DNA from: Alphaproteobacteria bacterium
GTDB lineage: Bacteria; Pseudomonadota; Alphaproteobacteria; UBA8366
Length of the DNA stretch: 64,000 nt
Assembly: GCA_021774335.1 (NCBI GenBank)
Contig: JAJFJD010000020.1
Location: forward strand, 1 to 64,000
Reading direction: 5' to 3'
Shown here: one piece after another, positions 24,795-33,322 of the stretch
Numbering within the stretch: position 1 is the first letter of the stretch
Layout: every line of letters begins with the position of its first letter
Notes under the pieces: generated by a model
Database searches by the model: none
The model's input: only the letters and a program-made list of their open reading frames with translations
Told to the model about the DNA's origin: nothing
Translations under genes and position numbers: made by a program

Positions 24795-26942
24795 ATGACT
24801 CAATCGACTGGGCTCAAGAACCAGAAGGACATCCATGTTGCGTCGGCCAGCCGGTTTCTGACGCGCGCCACCGATGCCTTTCGAGAGGAGAACTATCCGC
24901 TCGCCGAAGTCATCCTCCGCCAATTTCTAACGGCGCGGCCCGACGTCGCCCCCGCATGGCACCTACGCGGTCTGACAGCCCGCGCCATGGGCGATAACCG
25001 ACACGCATTGGAATTTTGCTTGAAAGCCGTGTCCGGGGATTCCGGCAATGCCGACTACTGTGCCGCGCTCGGTGATGTTCTGGAAAGATTGGGTCGGGAT
25101 CCAGACGCGGTTATTCCGTGGCAGCAGGCCCTTGCCTTGAACCCCAAGGTCGCAGCCAACAGGCTGCGCCTCGCCGACCTCCTCGACAGGCTCGGCAGGA
25201 ACGATGAATCACTCAAACAGTATGAATGGGCCGCCAAATTGGAGCCCGAGGTTGCTGCAGTCCAGTATGCCTATGGTTTGGCATTGGCGCGTCAGAATGC
25301 GTTCAAACAGGCGGAGTCCGTGTTCCGGCGCTGCCTCTCGCTCGACGGCACCGCCGACGCGTCCTTTCAACGAGCACGGTGCCTACAGGAATTGAACCTG
25401 CACGACGAAGCGATCGATCAATACCAAGACACCCTGACGCGACAACCGAACCGGGCGGAAGCGCACGTCAACTTGTCAGCAATTTACCGAAGTCTCGGCA
25501 ACCTCGACAAAGCAGTGGAACAGTGCGAAATCGCACTCGACCTTCAGCCCAACTCCGTCAGCGCGCTCAACAATCTCGGCCTCGCACTATGCGATCTAGG
25601 GCAGCATGCGACAGCGGCGACGTTTCTTAGAACAGCGCACCAGGCGGAGCCTGATAATCCGGTAACCGTGCACAATCTCGGTGTCACACTCCACGCCTGC
25701 GGCGCCTTGGCCGACAGCGAGCAATACCTACGTCAAGCTCTCGTACTTCGCCCGGACTGGCCGGAAGCCATCCGCAGCCTCGGAAATCTATATCGCGAAA
25801 CCGGACGTCTCGCCGAGGCTGCAGCGCTCTATCACGACGCGGTCGAGCGGTATCCCGACGACTTCCGAATTCTTGGAAATCTGGGGCTGGTGCAGCTGAA
25901 CCTGAATCAGCCGCATGACGCGATTGCGACATATCAGAAGGCGATAGCTTTAACCCCCAACCATTCAGGCCTGCGGACCAGTCTGGGAATCGCGCAGCTC
26001 TTGGCCGGCGACTTCCAGAACGGATGGCTGAACTACGAGGCCCGTTGGGAATCCGACGGATCCGCACCGGCAAAACGGATATTCCCGATGCCACGCTGGG
26101 ACGGTGGCCCGTTGGCTAAAGTGTCCGGCCGGCCCAGTCGGCTTCTGGTCCACGCCGAACAAGGATATGGCGACACGCTTCATTTCTGTCGCTACATCCC
26201 GATGCTTGCCGCGGAAGACATCCCGGTCGTCTTCGAGTGCCAAGCCTCGCTCGTCGACTTGATGACATCGCTTACGGACGTCGATGCTCGGCTCGACCTT
26301 ACGGTCGTTGCCCGAGACACCCCCCTGCCCGAGACAATCGCCCACATTCCTTTGCTCAGTCTGCCAGCACATTTCGGAACCAGACTCGAAACGATCCCCG
26401 CAGACGTACCGTATTTGAAAGCGCCCCCGGCCACCGCCGAAATCTGGACCCGCCGTCTAGCGGGCGACGGACCTGCGGTAGGCTTGGTCTGGGCCGGAAA
26501 CGCGGAACGTCAGGACGACTGGATGCGATCGTGCCCGCCCGCCGCCATGGCGCCACTGTTCGAAGTCGAGGGCCTTCGGTTTTTCAGCCTGCAAAAAGAC
26601 GGGCCGCAGCTGGAAAATGCGAATGTCGAACAGTTGGGGCCGCTGCTCGCCAACTTCAGCGACACCGCCGCGGCGATCGAAGCGCTTGATCTCGTGATTT
26701 CGGTCGATACGGCGGTTGCCCATTTGGCGGGCGCGCTGGGCAAGCCCGTTTGGGTCATCCTCGGGGCAGCGGCCGATTGGCGTTACATGCTCGACCGGCA
26801 GAATAGTCCCTGGTACCCGACCATGCGATTGTTCCGATCCCCTGAATTGGGCGACTGGACAAAAGTTGCCGGCCAAGTAACCGACGCACTACGTTCCCGC
26901 GTCGCACGCCACGATGGCGGTGAATTTTCGCCGAAATGTTGA
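24795..26942 (+). CDS. TPR protein with GT9-like glycosyltransferase domain
   Basis: A 715-residue protein with TPR helices over about residues 15-420. A C-terminal GT-B-like domain of the heptosyltransferase (GT9) type follows: LLVHAEQGYGDTLHFCRYIP, GLVWAGNAERQDD and DLVISVDTAVAHLAGALGKP. A TPR plus soluble transferase layout recalls FlmG, the flagellin glycosyltransferase of Caulobacter, whose TPR part binds flagellin; the match to FlmG itself was not tested. It sits between flgL and the flaF-flbT-flagellin genes. A paralogue is at 31463-33223. No signal peptide, so it is cytoplasmic. The substrate is unknown. Confidence 0.85.
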   Translation: MTQSTGLKNQKDIHVASASRFLTRATDAFREENYPLAEVILRQFLTARPDVAPAWHLRGLTARAMGDNRHALEFCLKAVSGDSGNADYCAALGDVLERLGRDPDAVIPWQQALALNPKVAANRLRLADLLDRLGRNDESLKQYEWAAKLEPEVAAVQYAYGLALARQNAFKQAESVFRRCLSLDGTADASFQRARCLQELNLHDEAIDQYQDTLTRQPNRAEAHVNLSAIYRSLGNLDKAVEQCEIALDLQPNSVSALNNLGLALCDLGQHATAATFLRTAHQAEPDNPVTVHNLGVTLHACGALADSEQYLRQALVLRPDWPEAIRSLGNLYRETGRLAEAAALYHDAVERYPDDFRILGNLGLVQLNLNQPHDAIATYQKAIALTPNHSGLRTSLGIAQLLAGDFQNGWLNYEARWESDGSAPAKRIFPMPRWDGGPLAKVSGRPSRLLVHAEQGYGDTLHFCRYIPMLAAEDIPVVFECQASLVDLMTSLTDVDARLDLTVVARDTPLPETIAHIPLLSLPAHFGTRLETIPADVPYLKAPPATAEIWTRRLAGDGPAVGLVWAGNAERQDDWMRSCPPAAMAPLFEVEGLRFFSLQKDGPQLENANVEQLGPLLANFSDTAAAIEALDLVISVDTAVAHLAGALGKPVWVILGAAADWRYMLDRQNSPWYPTMRLFRSPELGDWTKVAGQVTDALRSRVARHDGGEFSPKC

Positions 26943-26977
26943 GGATAAATCGCGCTAGCGATTAACGCGGCATGACG

Positions 26978-27424
26978 TCAGGCGACGATATCGCCGCCCG
27001 CGTTTGCCGTTGCTGGCTGCGGTTGCGTATCGACTGCATCGGCCATGGCAGCGTCCTCACCCACATTCATCATCAATCCTGCAGCGATATTGCGGTTGAT
27101 GTCGATAAGAACCCGAAGCTTGCGCCCATTGGGTTCGGCCAACGCATTGACCGTGTGTTTGTCGATAAAGACGCTAAGACTAAGAATATTATGGCGAATT
27201 TCCTCCGGAAGAGGATTCTCGACCGACGACACATCTGCCTGAATTATGGTCCATAAGCGCCAATTCAGCCGTAACGCCGCACGATAGGCATCGTTGCTCT
27301 CGCCCCCAATGGCGGCATCCATCATGCGCGCGGTTTCCAGAAGCGCCTGCGCTTCGGTTTGCCGGGCCGAAGAGCCAAGTTTTTGCGACGACCGGTAGGC
27401 TTGGCTGCTGTTATTCGGTTGCAT
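26978..27424 (-). CDS. flaF: FlaF, flagellin regulator/secretion chaperone
   Basis: FlaF is needed for flagellin synthesis and secretion and acts with FlbT. The 148-residue product matches FlaF: SQAYRSSQKLGSSARQTEAQ, ALRLNWRLWTIIQADVSS, NILSLSVFIDKHTVNAL and KLRVLIDINRNIAAGL. The C-terminal 30 residues are an Ala-rich extension. The start overlaps the flbT stop region (flbT ends at 27411), so the pair is co-translated. It converges with the TPR/GT9-like gene. Confidence 0.93.
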   Translation of the reverse strand: MQPNNSSQAYRSSQKLGSSARQTEAQALLETARMMDAAIGGESNDAYRAALRLNWRLWTIIQADVSSVENPLPEEIRHNILSLSVFIDKHTVNALAEPNGRKLRVLIDINRNIAAGLMMNVGEDAAMADAVDTQPQPATANAGGDIVA

Positions 27425-27803
27425 GTTTCAGGACCTCGTTCTCATATTTGATAAGCTTTCGACAAAGCTTCAGCGCTCCATACACATCCCCGACCACGAT
27501 CTGCTTGCCGATATCTAGAATAAGCGGTGTTGAACTGGGGACTGCGTTGACGAATTGTTTAACCAGTCGACTAAACTTATCTTGATGTTGCTGTTCTTTA
27601 TCCGGGAACATGTAAAGAAGCTGTACAACAAAGTATATTTTCTTTGCAGGAGTATCAGCTTCCGCTTCCGTCAATATATCGCGTTCGCGAAGAATACTTG
27701 CCTTATTCTGAACGATTAGTTCAGCTTTCTCTCCGCCATTCTGGATAACCGCCTGATTGATGACGGTCTTCTCACCCGGCTTCAACACGATTTTTAATGG
27801 CAT
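27411..27803 (-). CDS. flbT: FlbT, post-transcriptional regulator of flagellin
   Basis: FlbT binds the 5' leader of flagellin mRNA and represses it until the hook is complete (known in Caulobacter). The 130-residue product begins MPLKIVLKPGEKTVINQAVI and has RERDILTEAEADTPAKKIYF, both strongly characteristic. It lies directly downstream of the two flagellin genes and has its own sigma-54-like site at 27859-27874. Confidence 0.96.
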   Translation of the reverse strand: MPLKIVLKPGEKTVINQAVIQNGGEKAELIVQNKASILRERDILTEAEADTPAKKIYFVVQLLYMFPDKEQQHQDKFSRLVKQFVNAVPSSTPLILDIGKQIVVGDVYGALKLCRKLIKYENEVLKHATE

Positions 27804-27858
27804 CTCTTGTTCTTCATAAAGAAACCAAAAGTAAATGACACACTGTCACCTAATCAGT

Positions 27859-27874
27859 AGCAAATTTCATACCA
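27859..27874 (-). promoter_or_regulatory. Sigma-54-like promoter of flbT-flaF
   Basis: TGGTATGAAATTTGCT on the minus strand has GG-N10-GC spacing and a TTGC -12 element, 56 bases before the flbT ATG. The -24 element differs from TGGCACG at two positions. Confidence 0.5.
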
Positions 27875-27950
27875 CTGACAGATTTATGTTGGGATATTTT
27901 GTTATCCAACGATTTGGTTCGTTTTCACGGATGTCGGAATAACAAAATAA

Positions 27951-27974
27951 AAGCGGGGGCCGAAGCCCCCGCTT
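27951..27974 (-). terminator. Rho-independent terminator of the flagellin gene
   Basis: A 10-base perfect stem (AAGCGGGGGC and GCCCCCGCTT) with a TTCG loop on the minus strand is followed by TTTATTTTGTTATT. It lies 28 bases after the flagellin stop and separates flagellin from flbT transcription. Confidence 0.9.
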
Positions 27975-28001
27975 TCATTGGATTCACTGTCGTCCTTGAC
28001 T

Positions 28002-28829
28002 TTAACCGAACAAGCCGAGGATCGACCGCTCGCTCTGAGAAGCCAGCGACAACGCGTTAATACCGAGCTGTTCACGGGTCTGCAACGCAAGCAGGTTGGC
28101 ACTTTCCTCGTTGAGGTCGGCCAGAACCAGCTTACTCGCACCGATTTCCAGGGTATTCACCAGATCCTCGGTGAAGTTCAACCGAGTCTGAAGCACGGTG
28201 TTGTTCGAACCCAGCGTCGCAGCGTTCGTACGCAGCTCCGTCAAGGCACTGTTCAACTCCGTAATTGACGTATTGATGGCGGCATCATCGGCGAAGTTAT
28301 TGGTCGCCGCGGTCACTTCGATGCCGGTCGTGGCCGTGGTGGAATCCAGACCAGTAATCGTGAGATCGCTGGTGCCGTCTTCGTTAAACTCGACCGTCAG
28401 ATTGTCAGGCGTCGCCTGAATCAGGTTCGAGCCGTTGAAGCTCGAGTCGTTGGCGATATCGTCAATCTGTCCCAACAGCGCGTTGAACTGCACCGCAAGA
28501 GTCGATTTTTCGTTGGTATCACCCGTCGCCTTCGCCTGGTTCGCAAGACCCTTGGCCTGCTGCACCAGATCGGTGATGGCGTCGATACCGTTAATCGCCG
28601 CTTCGATCGTGCTGATCGACAGGTCAACGTCCGACTTCAACGTATTCAAGTCGGCTGCCCGGTTGTTCAGCGCGGTCGATGTGAAGAACGCACTCGCGTC
28701 ATCAAGGGCCGAGTTAACTTTGAGGCCACTGGACAAGCGCGACTGAGTTCTGCCGATAAAATCGGAGGTATTCTGCAGGGTAAGCAAGTTGGCGCGTACG
28801 CCTGCTGATAGGGCTACTGAGTCAGCCAT
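28002..28829 (-). CDS. Flagellin (copy 1)
   Basis: Filament subunit of 275 residues. The ATG at 28829 has AAGGGAG 6 bases upstream; the frame opens further back at 28958, but only across the leader. Flagellin N- and C-terminal D0/D1 helices are clear (LLTLQNTSDFIGRTQSRLSS, GLKVNSALDDASAFFTS; LNFTEDLVNTLEIGASKLVL, LGINALSLASQSERSILGLF). The short central part is Asp/Thr/Ser-rich. It is about 70 percent identical by eye to copy 2. A sigma-54 site lies at 28954-28969, and a leader of about 110 bases carries three hairpins. Confidence 0.97.
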   Translation of the reverse strand: MADSVALSAGVRANLLTLQNTSDFIGRTQSRLSSGLKVNSALDDASAFFTSTALNNRAADLNTLKSDVDLSISTIEAAINGIDAITDLVQQAKGLANQAKATGDTNEKSTLAVQFNALLGQIDDIANDSSFNGSNLIQATPDNLTVEFNEDGTSDLTITGLDSTTATTGIEVTAATNNFADDAAINTSITELNSALTELRTNAATLGSNNTVLQTRLNFTEDLVNTLEIGASKLVLADLNEESANLLALQTREQLGINALSLASQSERSILGLFG

Positions 28830-28857
28830 GGTTTCTCCCTTTCTAGGATGTAGACCC

Positions 28858-28935
28858 GCCGCATTCTGCGGCAGGTAAACCAAAACGGACCGACGGGTCC
28901 GCAAAACGACCATGCCGGAAATCCAGCATGGTCGT
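28858..28935 (-). promoter_or_regulatory. Structured 5' leader of flagellin copy 1 (three hairpins)
   Basis: Three consecutive perfect inverted repeats lie between the sigma-54 promoter and the ribosome site. 28906-28935 has 10-base arms (ACGACCATGC and GCATGGTCGT) plus 2 inner pairs. 28886-28901 has 6-base arms (CGGACC, GGTCCG) around a 4-base loop. 28858-28872 has 6-base arms (GCCGCA, TGCGGC) around 3 bases. This is a plausible target of FlbT, whose gene lies downstream. Confidence 0.65.
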
Positions 28936-28953
28936 AGGTTCGTGGTTGCACGA

Positions 28954-28969
28954 TGCAACCATTGCGCCA
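28954..28969 (-). promoter_or_regulatory. Sigma-54 promoter of flagellin copy 1
   Basis: TGGCGCAATGGTTGCA has GG-N10-GC spacing and an exact TTGCA -12 element. It is 124 bases before the flagellin ATG, giving a leader of about 110 bases. Confidence 0.75.
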
Positions 28970-29041
28970 GTTTCTCGGGGAAACCTTAATGAATTGATAA
29001 TGCGAGACCTTTTGGTCTCAATATCTCAGAACGCAGTAAAT

Positions 29042-29060
29042 TGGGGCAAAATTTACCGCG
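29042..29060. promoter_or_regulatory. Candidate FlbD enhancer upstream of flagellin copy 1
   Basis: GGGCA-AAATT-TACCG keeps 8 of 10 arm positions of CGGCA-N5-TGCCG, 73 bases upstream of the sigma-54 promoter. A more degenerate copy (CGGCA-GAAAA-TTCCT) follows at 29065-29083. Confidence 0.5.
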
Positions 29061-29168
29061 CTAGACCGGCAGAAAATTCCTACAACTCGGAATTTCCTTC
29101 CCGGCTGCTACTCAGGTAATCACCCCGCGAGCCGGCGCCCTAGGCTGCCGACCCGCCCAATTTTCAAG

Positions 29169-29999
29169 CTATCCGAAGAGGCTCAAAATGGCCCGTTCAG
29201 CCTGGGAGGCCAGCGACAACGAGTTGATGCCAAGCTGCTGGCGTGTCTGAAGTGCAAGCAGGTTAGCGGCTTCCTCGTTGATATCGGCCAAGGTCAGCTT
29301 GCCGGAACCTTCCTCGAGCGTGTTCGCCAATTCTTCGGTGAAATTAAGCCGCGTCTGAAGGACCGTGTTGTTCGATCCCAACGTCGCGGCATTGGTCCGC
29401 AATTCGGTTAGCGCGCCATTCAACTCGGCAATGCTGGTGTTGATATCGGTAGTGTTGCCGAAATCGTTCGCCGCCACGTTGATTTCAATGCCCGTGGTCG
29501 CGGTGGTCGAATCCAGCCCAGTGATCGTCAGATCGCTGGAACCGTCCTCGTTGAAATCCACTTCCAGGTTATCGGGCGTCGCACTGATCAGGTTTGTGCC
29601 GTTGAAACTAGAATCGTTCGCCAAATCGTTTATCTGGCCCAACAGCTCATTAAATTGCACTGCCAACAGCGAGCGCTCTGAGGTATCGCCGGTGGCCTTG
29701 GCCGTGTTGGCCAAACCTTTCGCTTGTTCGACGAGTTCGGTAATCGCTTCGATACCGGTGATCGCCGACTGCAGCGCACTGATCGACAGATCAATGTTTT
29801 CCTTGAGATTGGTCAGATCGTCTGCCCGGTTAGTCAGCGACCGCGCGGTGAAGAACGCACTCGCATCGTCGATCGCTGAGTTGACCTTTAGGCCAGTCGA
29901 CAGCCGCGTCTGCACGATATCGATTAGGCTGGTTGTGCGCTGCAAACTTAGAAGGTTTGTGCGCACACCGGCTGTCAAATTGATTTTGTCAGCAGCCAT
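29169..29999 (-). CDS. Flagellin (copy 2)
   Basis: Second filament subunit, 276 residues, beginning MAADKINLTAGVRTNLLSLQ. It has flagellin terminal helices (RTTSLIDIVQTRLSTGLKVN; LGINSLSLASQAERAILSLF). The middle, with SDLTITGLDSTTATTGIEI, is shared almost word for word with copy 1, which indicates tandem duplication. Its own sigma-54 site is at 30096-30111. No clear terminator separates it from the copy 1 promoter. Confidence 0.97.
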   Translation of the reverse strand: MAADKINLTAGVRTNLLSLQRTTSLIDIVQTRLSTGLKVNSAIDDASAFFTARSLTNRADDLTNLKENIDLSISALQSAITGIEAITELVEQAKGLANTAKATGDTSERSLLAVQFNELLGQINDLANDSSFNGTNLISATPDNLEVDFNEDGSSDLTITGLDSTTATTGIEINVAANDFGNTTDINTSIAELNGALTELRTNAATLGSNNTVLQTRLNFTEELANTLEEGSGKLTLADINEEAANLLALQTRQQLGINSLSLASQAERAILSLFG

Positions 30000-30095
30000 A
30001 TGTCAGTTCCTTTCTGGCGTTGACATTTGGCATTCCTTGCAGCGGTTGGCCGAAGCCAGGTCCACATGCGAAACGCCGATTTCACTATGGTTAAT

Positions 30096-30111
30096 GGCAA
30101 CCGCCATGCCA
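30096..30111 (-). promoter_or_regulatory. Sigma-54 promoter of flagellin copy 2
   Basis: TGGCATGGCGGTTGCC on the minus strand has GG-N10-GC spacing and TTGC at -12, 96 bases before the ATG. Confidence 0.7.
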
Positions 30112-30196
30112 TCGTGCCAACCGGCGCAACACATTGTTCTTAAACATATAAATTATAGTTGAATTGGTTAACGGAAGAGGCCAGCGCAGCTTTTTG

Positions 30197-30215
30197 CCGG
30201 GCAACTCTTGCCAAA
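30197..30215. promoter_or_regulatory. Candidate FlbD enhancer upstream of flagellin copy 2
   Basis: GGGCA-ACTCT-TGCCA matches 8 of 10 arm positions of CGGCA-N5-TGCCG and lies 85 bases upstream of the sigma-54 promoter, the same distance as at flgF and flgI. Confidence 0.5.
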
Positions 30216-30318
30216 TCTGGCATTTCTTACCCGGTCACCTGCTGGGTTGGCCCAGTGTCTTTTAGGACAGTTTGGCAATCAATTGCGCGCAAGCCGTTGG
30301 ACGCGTCCGATTGGCGCC

Positions 30319-31425
30319 TCAGGTCATGGAAATTGCGGTAAGTGCGTCGGCTATGCGACGGACGTCCGCCGGCAAAAGGTCAATCCCGAATGGCAGACCA
30401 ACCATCCGGTCGACCATATCTTCAGTCACCGGCAAAGGATCGCAATCGACTTCGGAAAACATGGGCTCACGATGACATCCTCGGTTCCACCACCGCCGCG
30501 CTTCGATACCGGCCTGCTCCAATACCGCTATCGCGGTCTCTCCGGTGGGCGCGTCGAATACCACGTTGCAGGTCGCACTGACCCAGCCATCGCCGAAACC
30601 CGGCGACAACTGCAATGCGGGAACGGCATTCATTGCATCGACATAGGCGGCAGTGGTTCTGGCAAATCCGGCCCGAGTCTCGGCCCATTGATCGAGCGCG
30701 GCAAGCGCAACGGCCGCGGCGTACTCCCCCAACTTCGCATTGCCGCCCGGCCCAACCGCGCTGCGTTGCCCATGAAAGCCGAAATTCGCCCGCGCCTTGA
30801 TCTCGGCGATGAGGTCGCCATCGCGGCTGATCACCAGCCCACCCTCGCCCGCCGCTAGCGGCTTGGTCGCATGCAGGCTAACGATTGCCGGCGACACGCC
30901 AGGAACGACACTGTCGAACCCAGCCGCCGTATCGATGACCACAGGCACACCGGTTTCTTCGGTCAGGCGATCCCAAGGCGCGATATCGATCGGCGCCCCG
31001 AAAGGAGCGACCACCATGACCGCGGCCACATCCGATCCAAGCCGGGTGATCGCATCGCGCACCGCGTCGGTGTCGAGCCGCCATGTCGCCGGGTCAACGT
31101 CAAGAAAATACGGTGTAAGGTCGGCCGCCAGTGCCGCCTGCGCCGTCGCGACAAATGTAAAGGACGGCATGAGACAATATCGGCCGTCACCACCTGCAAG
31201 CGCGGCAAGGCTGATCGACAGCGCGGTGGTCGCATTGCTGAGACACACGGCCTGATCGCCGGTCACGCCAAACTGCGCCGCGAACCGCCCGGTCAACCGC
31301 TGCTCCAAGGGACCGAAATTCGTGTACCAGCGATTGGCGTCGATTTCCCGGAGGTAGGGCATCAATTGCGCGGCGTCCGGAAGTTTCGGCCGCATCAATG
31401 GAATTTGCTTGGCATCAGCGATCAT
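30319..31425 (-). CDS. DegT/DnrJ/EryC1-type sugar aminotransferase
   Basis: A PLP-dependent aminotransferase of the family that makes amino sugars on nucleotide-sugar keto intermediates. The 368-residue product has the family features in order: NRWYTNFGPLEQRL, CLSNATTALSISLAAL, the PLP-Asp region VPVVIDTAAGF and the Schiff-base Lys in SLHATKPLAAGEGGLVIS. The C-terminal part (EARRWWNRGCHREPMF) is usual. It lies 37 bases after the TPR/GT9-like gene on the same strand. The sugar cannot be told from the sequence; a flagellin or surface glycan is inferred from context. Confidence 0.9.
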   Translation of the reverse strand: MIADAKQIPLMRPKLPDAAQLMPYLREIDANRWYTNFGPLEQRLTGRFAAQFGVTGDQAVCLSNATTALSISLAALAGGDGRYCLMPSFTFVATAQAALAADLTPYFLDVDPATWRLDTDAVRDAITRLGSDVAAVMVVAPFGAPIDIAPWDRLTEETGVPVVIDTAAGFDSVVPGVSPAIVSLHATKPLAAGEGGLVISRDGDLIAEIKARANFGFHGQRSAVGPGGNAKLGEYAAAVALAALDQWAETRAGFARTTAAYVDAMNAVPALQLSPGFGDGWVSATCNVVFDAPTGETAIAVLEQAGIEARRWWNRGCHREPMFSEVDCDPLPVTEDMVDRMVGLPFGIDLLPADVRRIADALTAISMT

Positions 31426-31462
31426 GCGAGAGCCTTTGTGACTTTGCCCACAGTGCCGCGTC

Positions 31463-33223
31463 CTATGTCACGAGTCGAGGTTGCTTGAGTTCCGCCAGCG
31501 CCGCCGAAACTTCGCCGACGACCTGTGCCCAATCGGACACCCGCCGCTGACGGAACAGGCGCATCGTCGGATACCACGGACTATCGTCCCGATCGAGAAG
31601 CCAACGCCAATCCGGCATCGCCGACAGAATGGTCCAGACGGATTTACCGAGCGCACCGGCAAGATGCGCCATCGCCGTATCGACCGACACGATCAGGTCC
31701 ATCGACTGCACGGCAGCCGCGCTCCCGGAAAAATCATCGAACCCGCTGCCAAGATCCACGATGCCAAGCAGTTCAAGCCGAGCGGCGTCTTCCGGCGCGA
31801 GTTCGGTCTGTAAACTGAACACCTGGATCCCCGGTACATCGGTCAACGGCTCCAAATCAGACAATGCGCAGGACCGAAAGCGTCCACGGTTGTTGGTCAG
31901 ACTGCCGCGCCAAACGATACCGACTTTCAGCGCCCGCTCGTCCGGCGCCATCGGAACATCGGCAGTTGCCGCCGACAAATACGGACAGTCGGCGGGAATG
32001 GAGTCCATGTCGGTCCCGAAGAGGCCGGGCAGACTCATCAATGGTGTCCAGGCATCGACCTCAGGCCGGGGGTCGCCGGGCGCGATCAACCGATCAGCGA
32101 CATTCGATCCTTCCAAGAGCGTATTGAGCGACGCGGGGCATTCCAGCGTCACATGAGCACCCAACGCCCGAAGCATCGACGCATAGCGGACAAACTGGAC
32201 GGTATCGCCCAACCCTTGTTCTGCAACAACCAGCAACCGTTGACCCTGCGGGGATGCGCCATCCCATCGCGGCCAATCGACCGATGGAAGCGTCAACCCT
32301 GCGACGGCACGCCACCGCCACTCATACAACGCCCAGCCTTCGCGTAGTTGGCCGGACAACAACAGTGCCGTCGCCTTGTTCCATTGGGCCTGCGGCAGGC
32401 CGGGCGCCAGCACCAAGGCTTGATCGAGTGCTGTGATAGCCGCCTCACACTCACCAAGGTGTTGCAGCACCGCGCCAAGATTGACCCAGGCGTCGGCATA
32501 CCGCTCATCAATCTGCAATGCCCGGCGATAACAAGCCGCGGCTTCAGCTGCGATTGGCGCCGCCGAATATGCGTTGCCGAGATTGTAGTGACCTTCAGCA
32601 TTGTTCGGATCGGCCACCGTTGCCCGTCGTCCGGCATCGATGGCCGCCGCCGTCTGCCCCGATTCGAGCAATGCCCCGCAAAGGTTGCTCCACGCCGGCG
32701 CATAGCGGCCGTCCGATTCCGTCGCCTGCCGGAAGTGGCCGATCGCGGCATCCAGGTCACCGCGTTGCCGCAGGACATGACCGAGATTGTTGCGGGCGGC
32801 CGCGTGATCGGGGGCAAGTGCCAAAGCCTCCCCGAACGACTGCGCCGCCGCGTCCGGTTGCCCCATGGCAAGCAGCGTGTTTCCCAAGTTGAAGTGACCG
32901 TCGGGCTGCGCATAGTCCAAGGACAATCCACGGCGCAACTCTGAAACAGCGGCATCAGCGCGATCCGCTGCCATTAGCGCCGTTGCGAAATTTATGTGAA
33001 AGGCGGCGACTGCCGGCGCTTGGGCGATGGCCTTCTCGAACGCGTCGATCGATTCCGTGAGTTCATTCCGTTGCAGCAACACCAATCCAAGCAGATGCCA
33101 AGCATCCGGCTGCGCCTCGTCATCGGCAAGGATCGAGCGGCATACGGCCTCGGTCCCGGCGAAATCCTGATCGCGGAAACACGAGAGCGCCTGTTGCAAC
33201 ATGCTTTGCACGGCATTCGACAT
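31463..33223 (-). CDS. TPR protein with GT9-like glycosyltransferase domain, second copy
   Basis: A 586-residue paralogue of the 24795-26942 product. TPR repeats cover about residues 5-280. The GT9-like domain has LLVVAEQGLGDTVQFVRYAS, KVGIVWRGSLTNNRGRFRSC and DLIVSVDTAMAHLAGALGKS; the WRWLLDRDDSPWYPTMRLFR stretch is shared nearly exactly with the other copy. No signal peptide. It forms a two-gene unit with the aminotransferase and is divergent from wbqC (99-base gap). Likely a cytoplasmic transferase whose TPR part chooses a protein partner; that is inference. Confidence 0.85.
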   Translation of the reverse strand: MSNAVQSMLQQALSCFRDQDFAGTEAVCRSILADDEAQPDAWHLLGLVLLQRNELTESIDAFEKAIAQAPAVAAFHINFATALMAADRADAAVSELRRGLSLDYAQPDGHFNLGNTLLAMGQPDAAAQSFGEALALAPDHAAARNNLGHVLRQRGDLDAAIGHFRQATESDGRYAPAWSNLCGALLESGQTAAAIDAGRRATVADPNNAEGHYNLGNAYSAAPIAAEAAACYRRALQIDERYADAWVNLGAVLQHLGECEAAITALDQALVLAPGLPQAQWNKATALLLSGQLREGWALYEWRWRAVAGLTLPSVDWPRWDGASPQGQRLLVVAEQGLGDTVQFVRYASMLRALGAHVTLECPASLNTLLEGSNVADRLIAPGDPRPEVDAWTPLMSLPGLFGTDMDSIPADCPYLSAATADVPMAPDERALKVGIVWRGSLTNNRGRFRSCALSDLEPLTDVPGIQVFSLQTELAPEDAARLELLGIVDLGSGFDDFSGSAAAVQSMDLIVSVDTAMAHLAGALGKSVWTILSAMPDWRWLLDRDDSPWYPTMRLFRQRRVSDWAQVVGEVSAALAELKQPRLVT

Positions 33224-33322
33224 CCATCATCAGATACAGCGCGGCGACGATGATTAGAAGACGAAAGTTGTCCGGCATTTTCACCATGGCGCAGGGGATC
33301 GCGACGCGGGTAGAGTCCGGGC

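Larger units (their letters stand above)
30000..30318. other. Upstream region of flagellin copy 2
   Basis: A 319-base gap between the flagellin and the aminotransferase stop. It holds a small hairpin with a TTCG-type loop in the leader (30047-30058), the sigma-54 promoter (30096-30111) and a palindrome at 30197-30215. No gene is recognised. Confidence 0.6.

Noticed and set aside
29120-29165. A GC-rich stretch after flagellin copy 2 as a terminator
   Set aside because: The possible stem is short and interrupted and no T-run follows on the minus strand.
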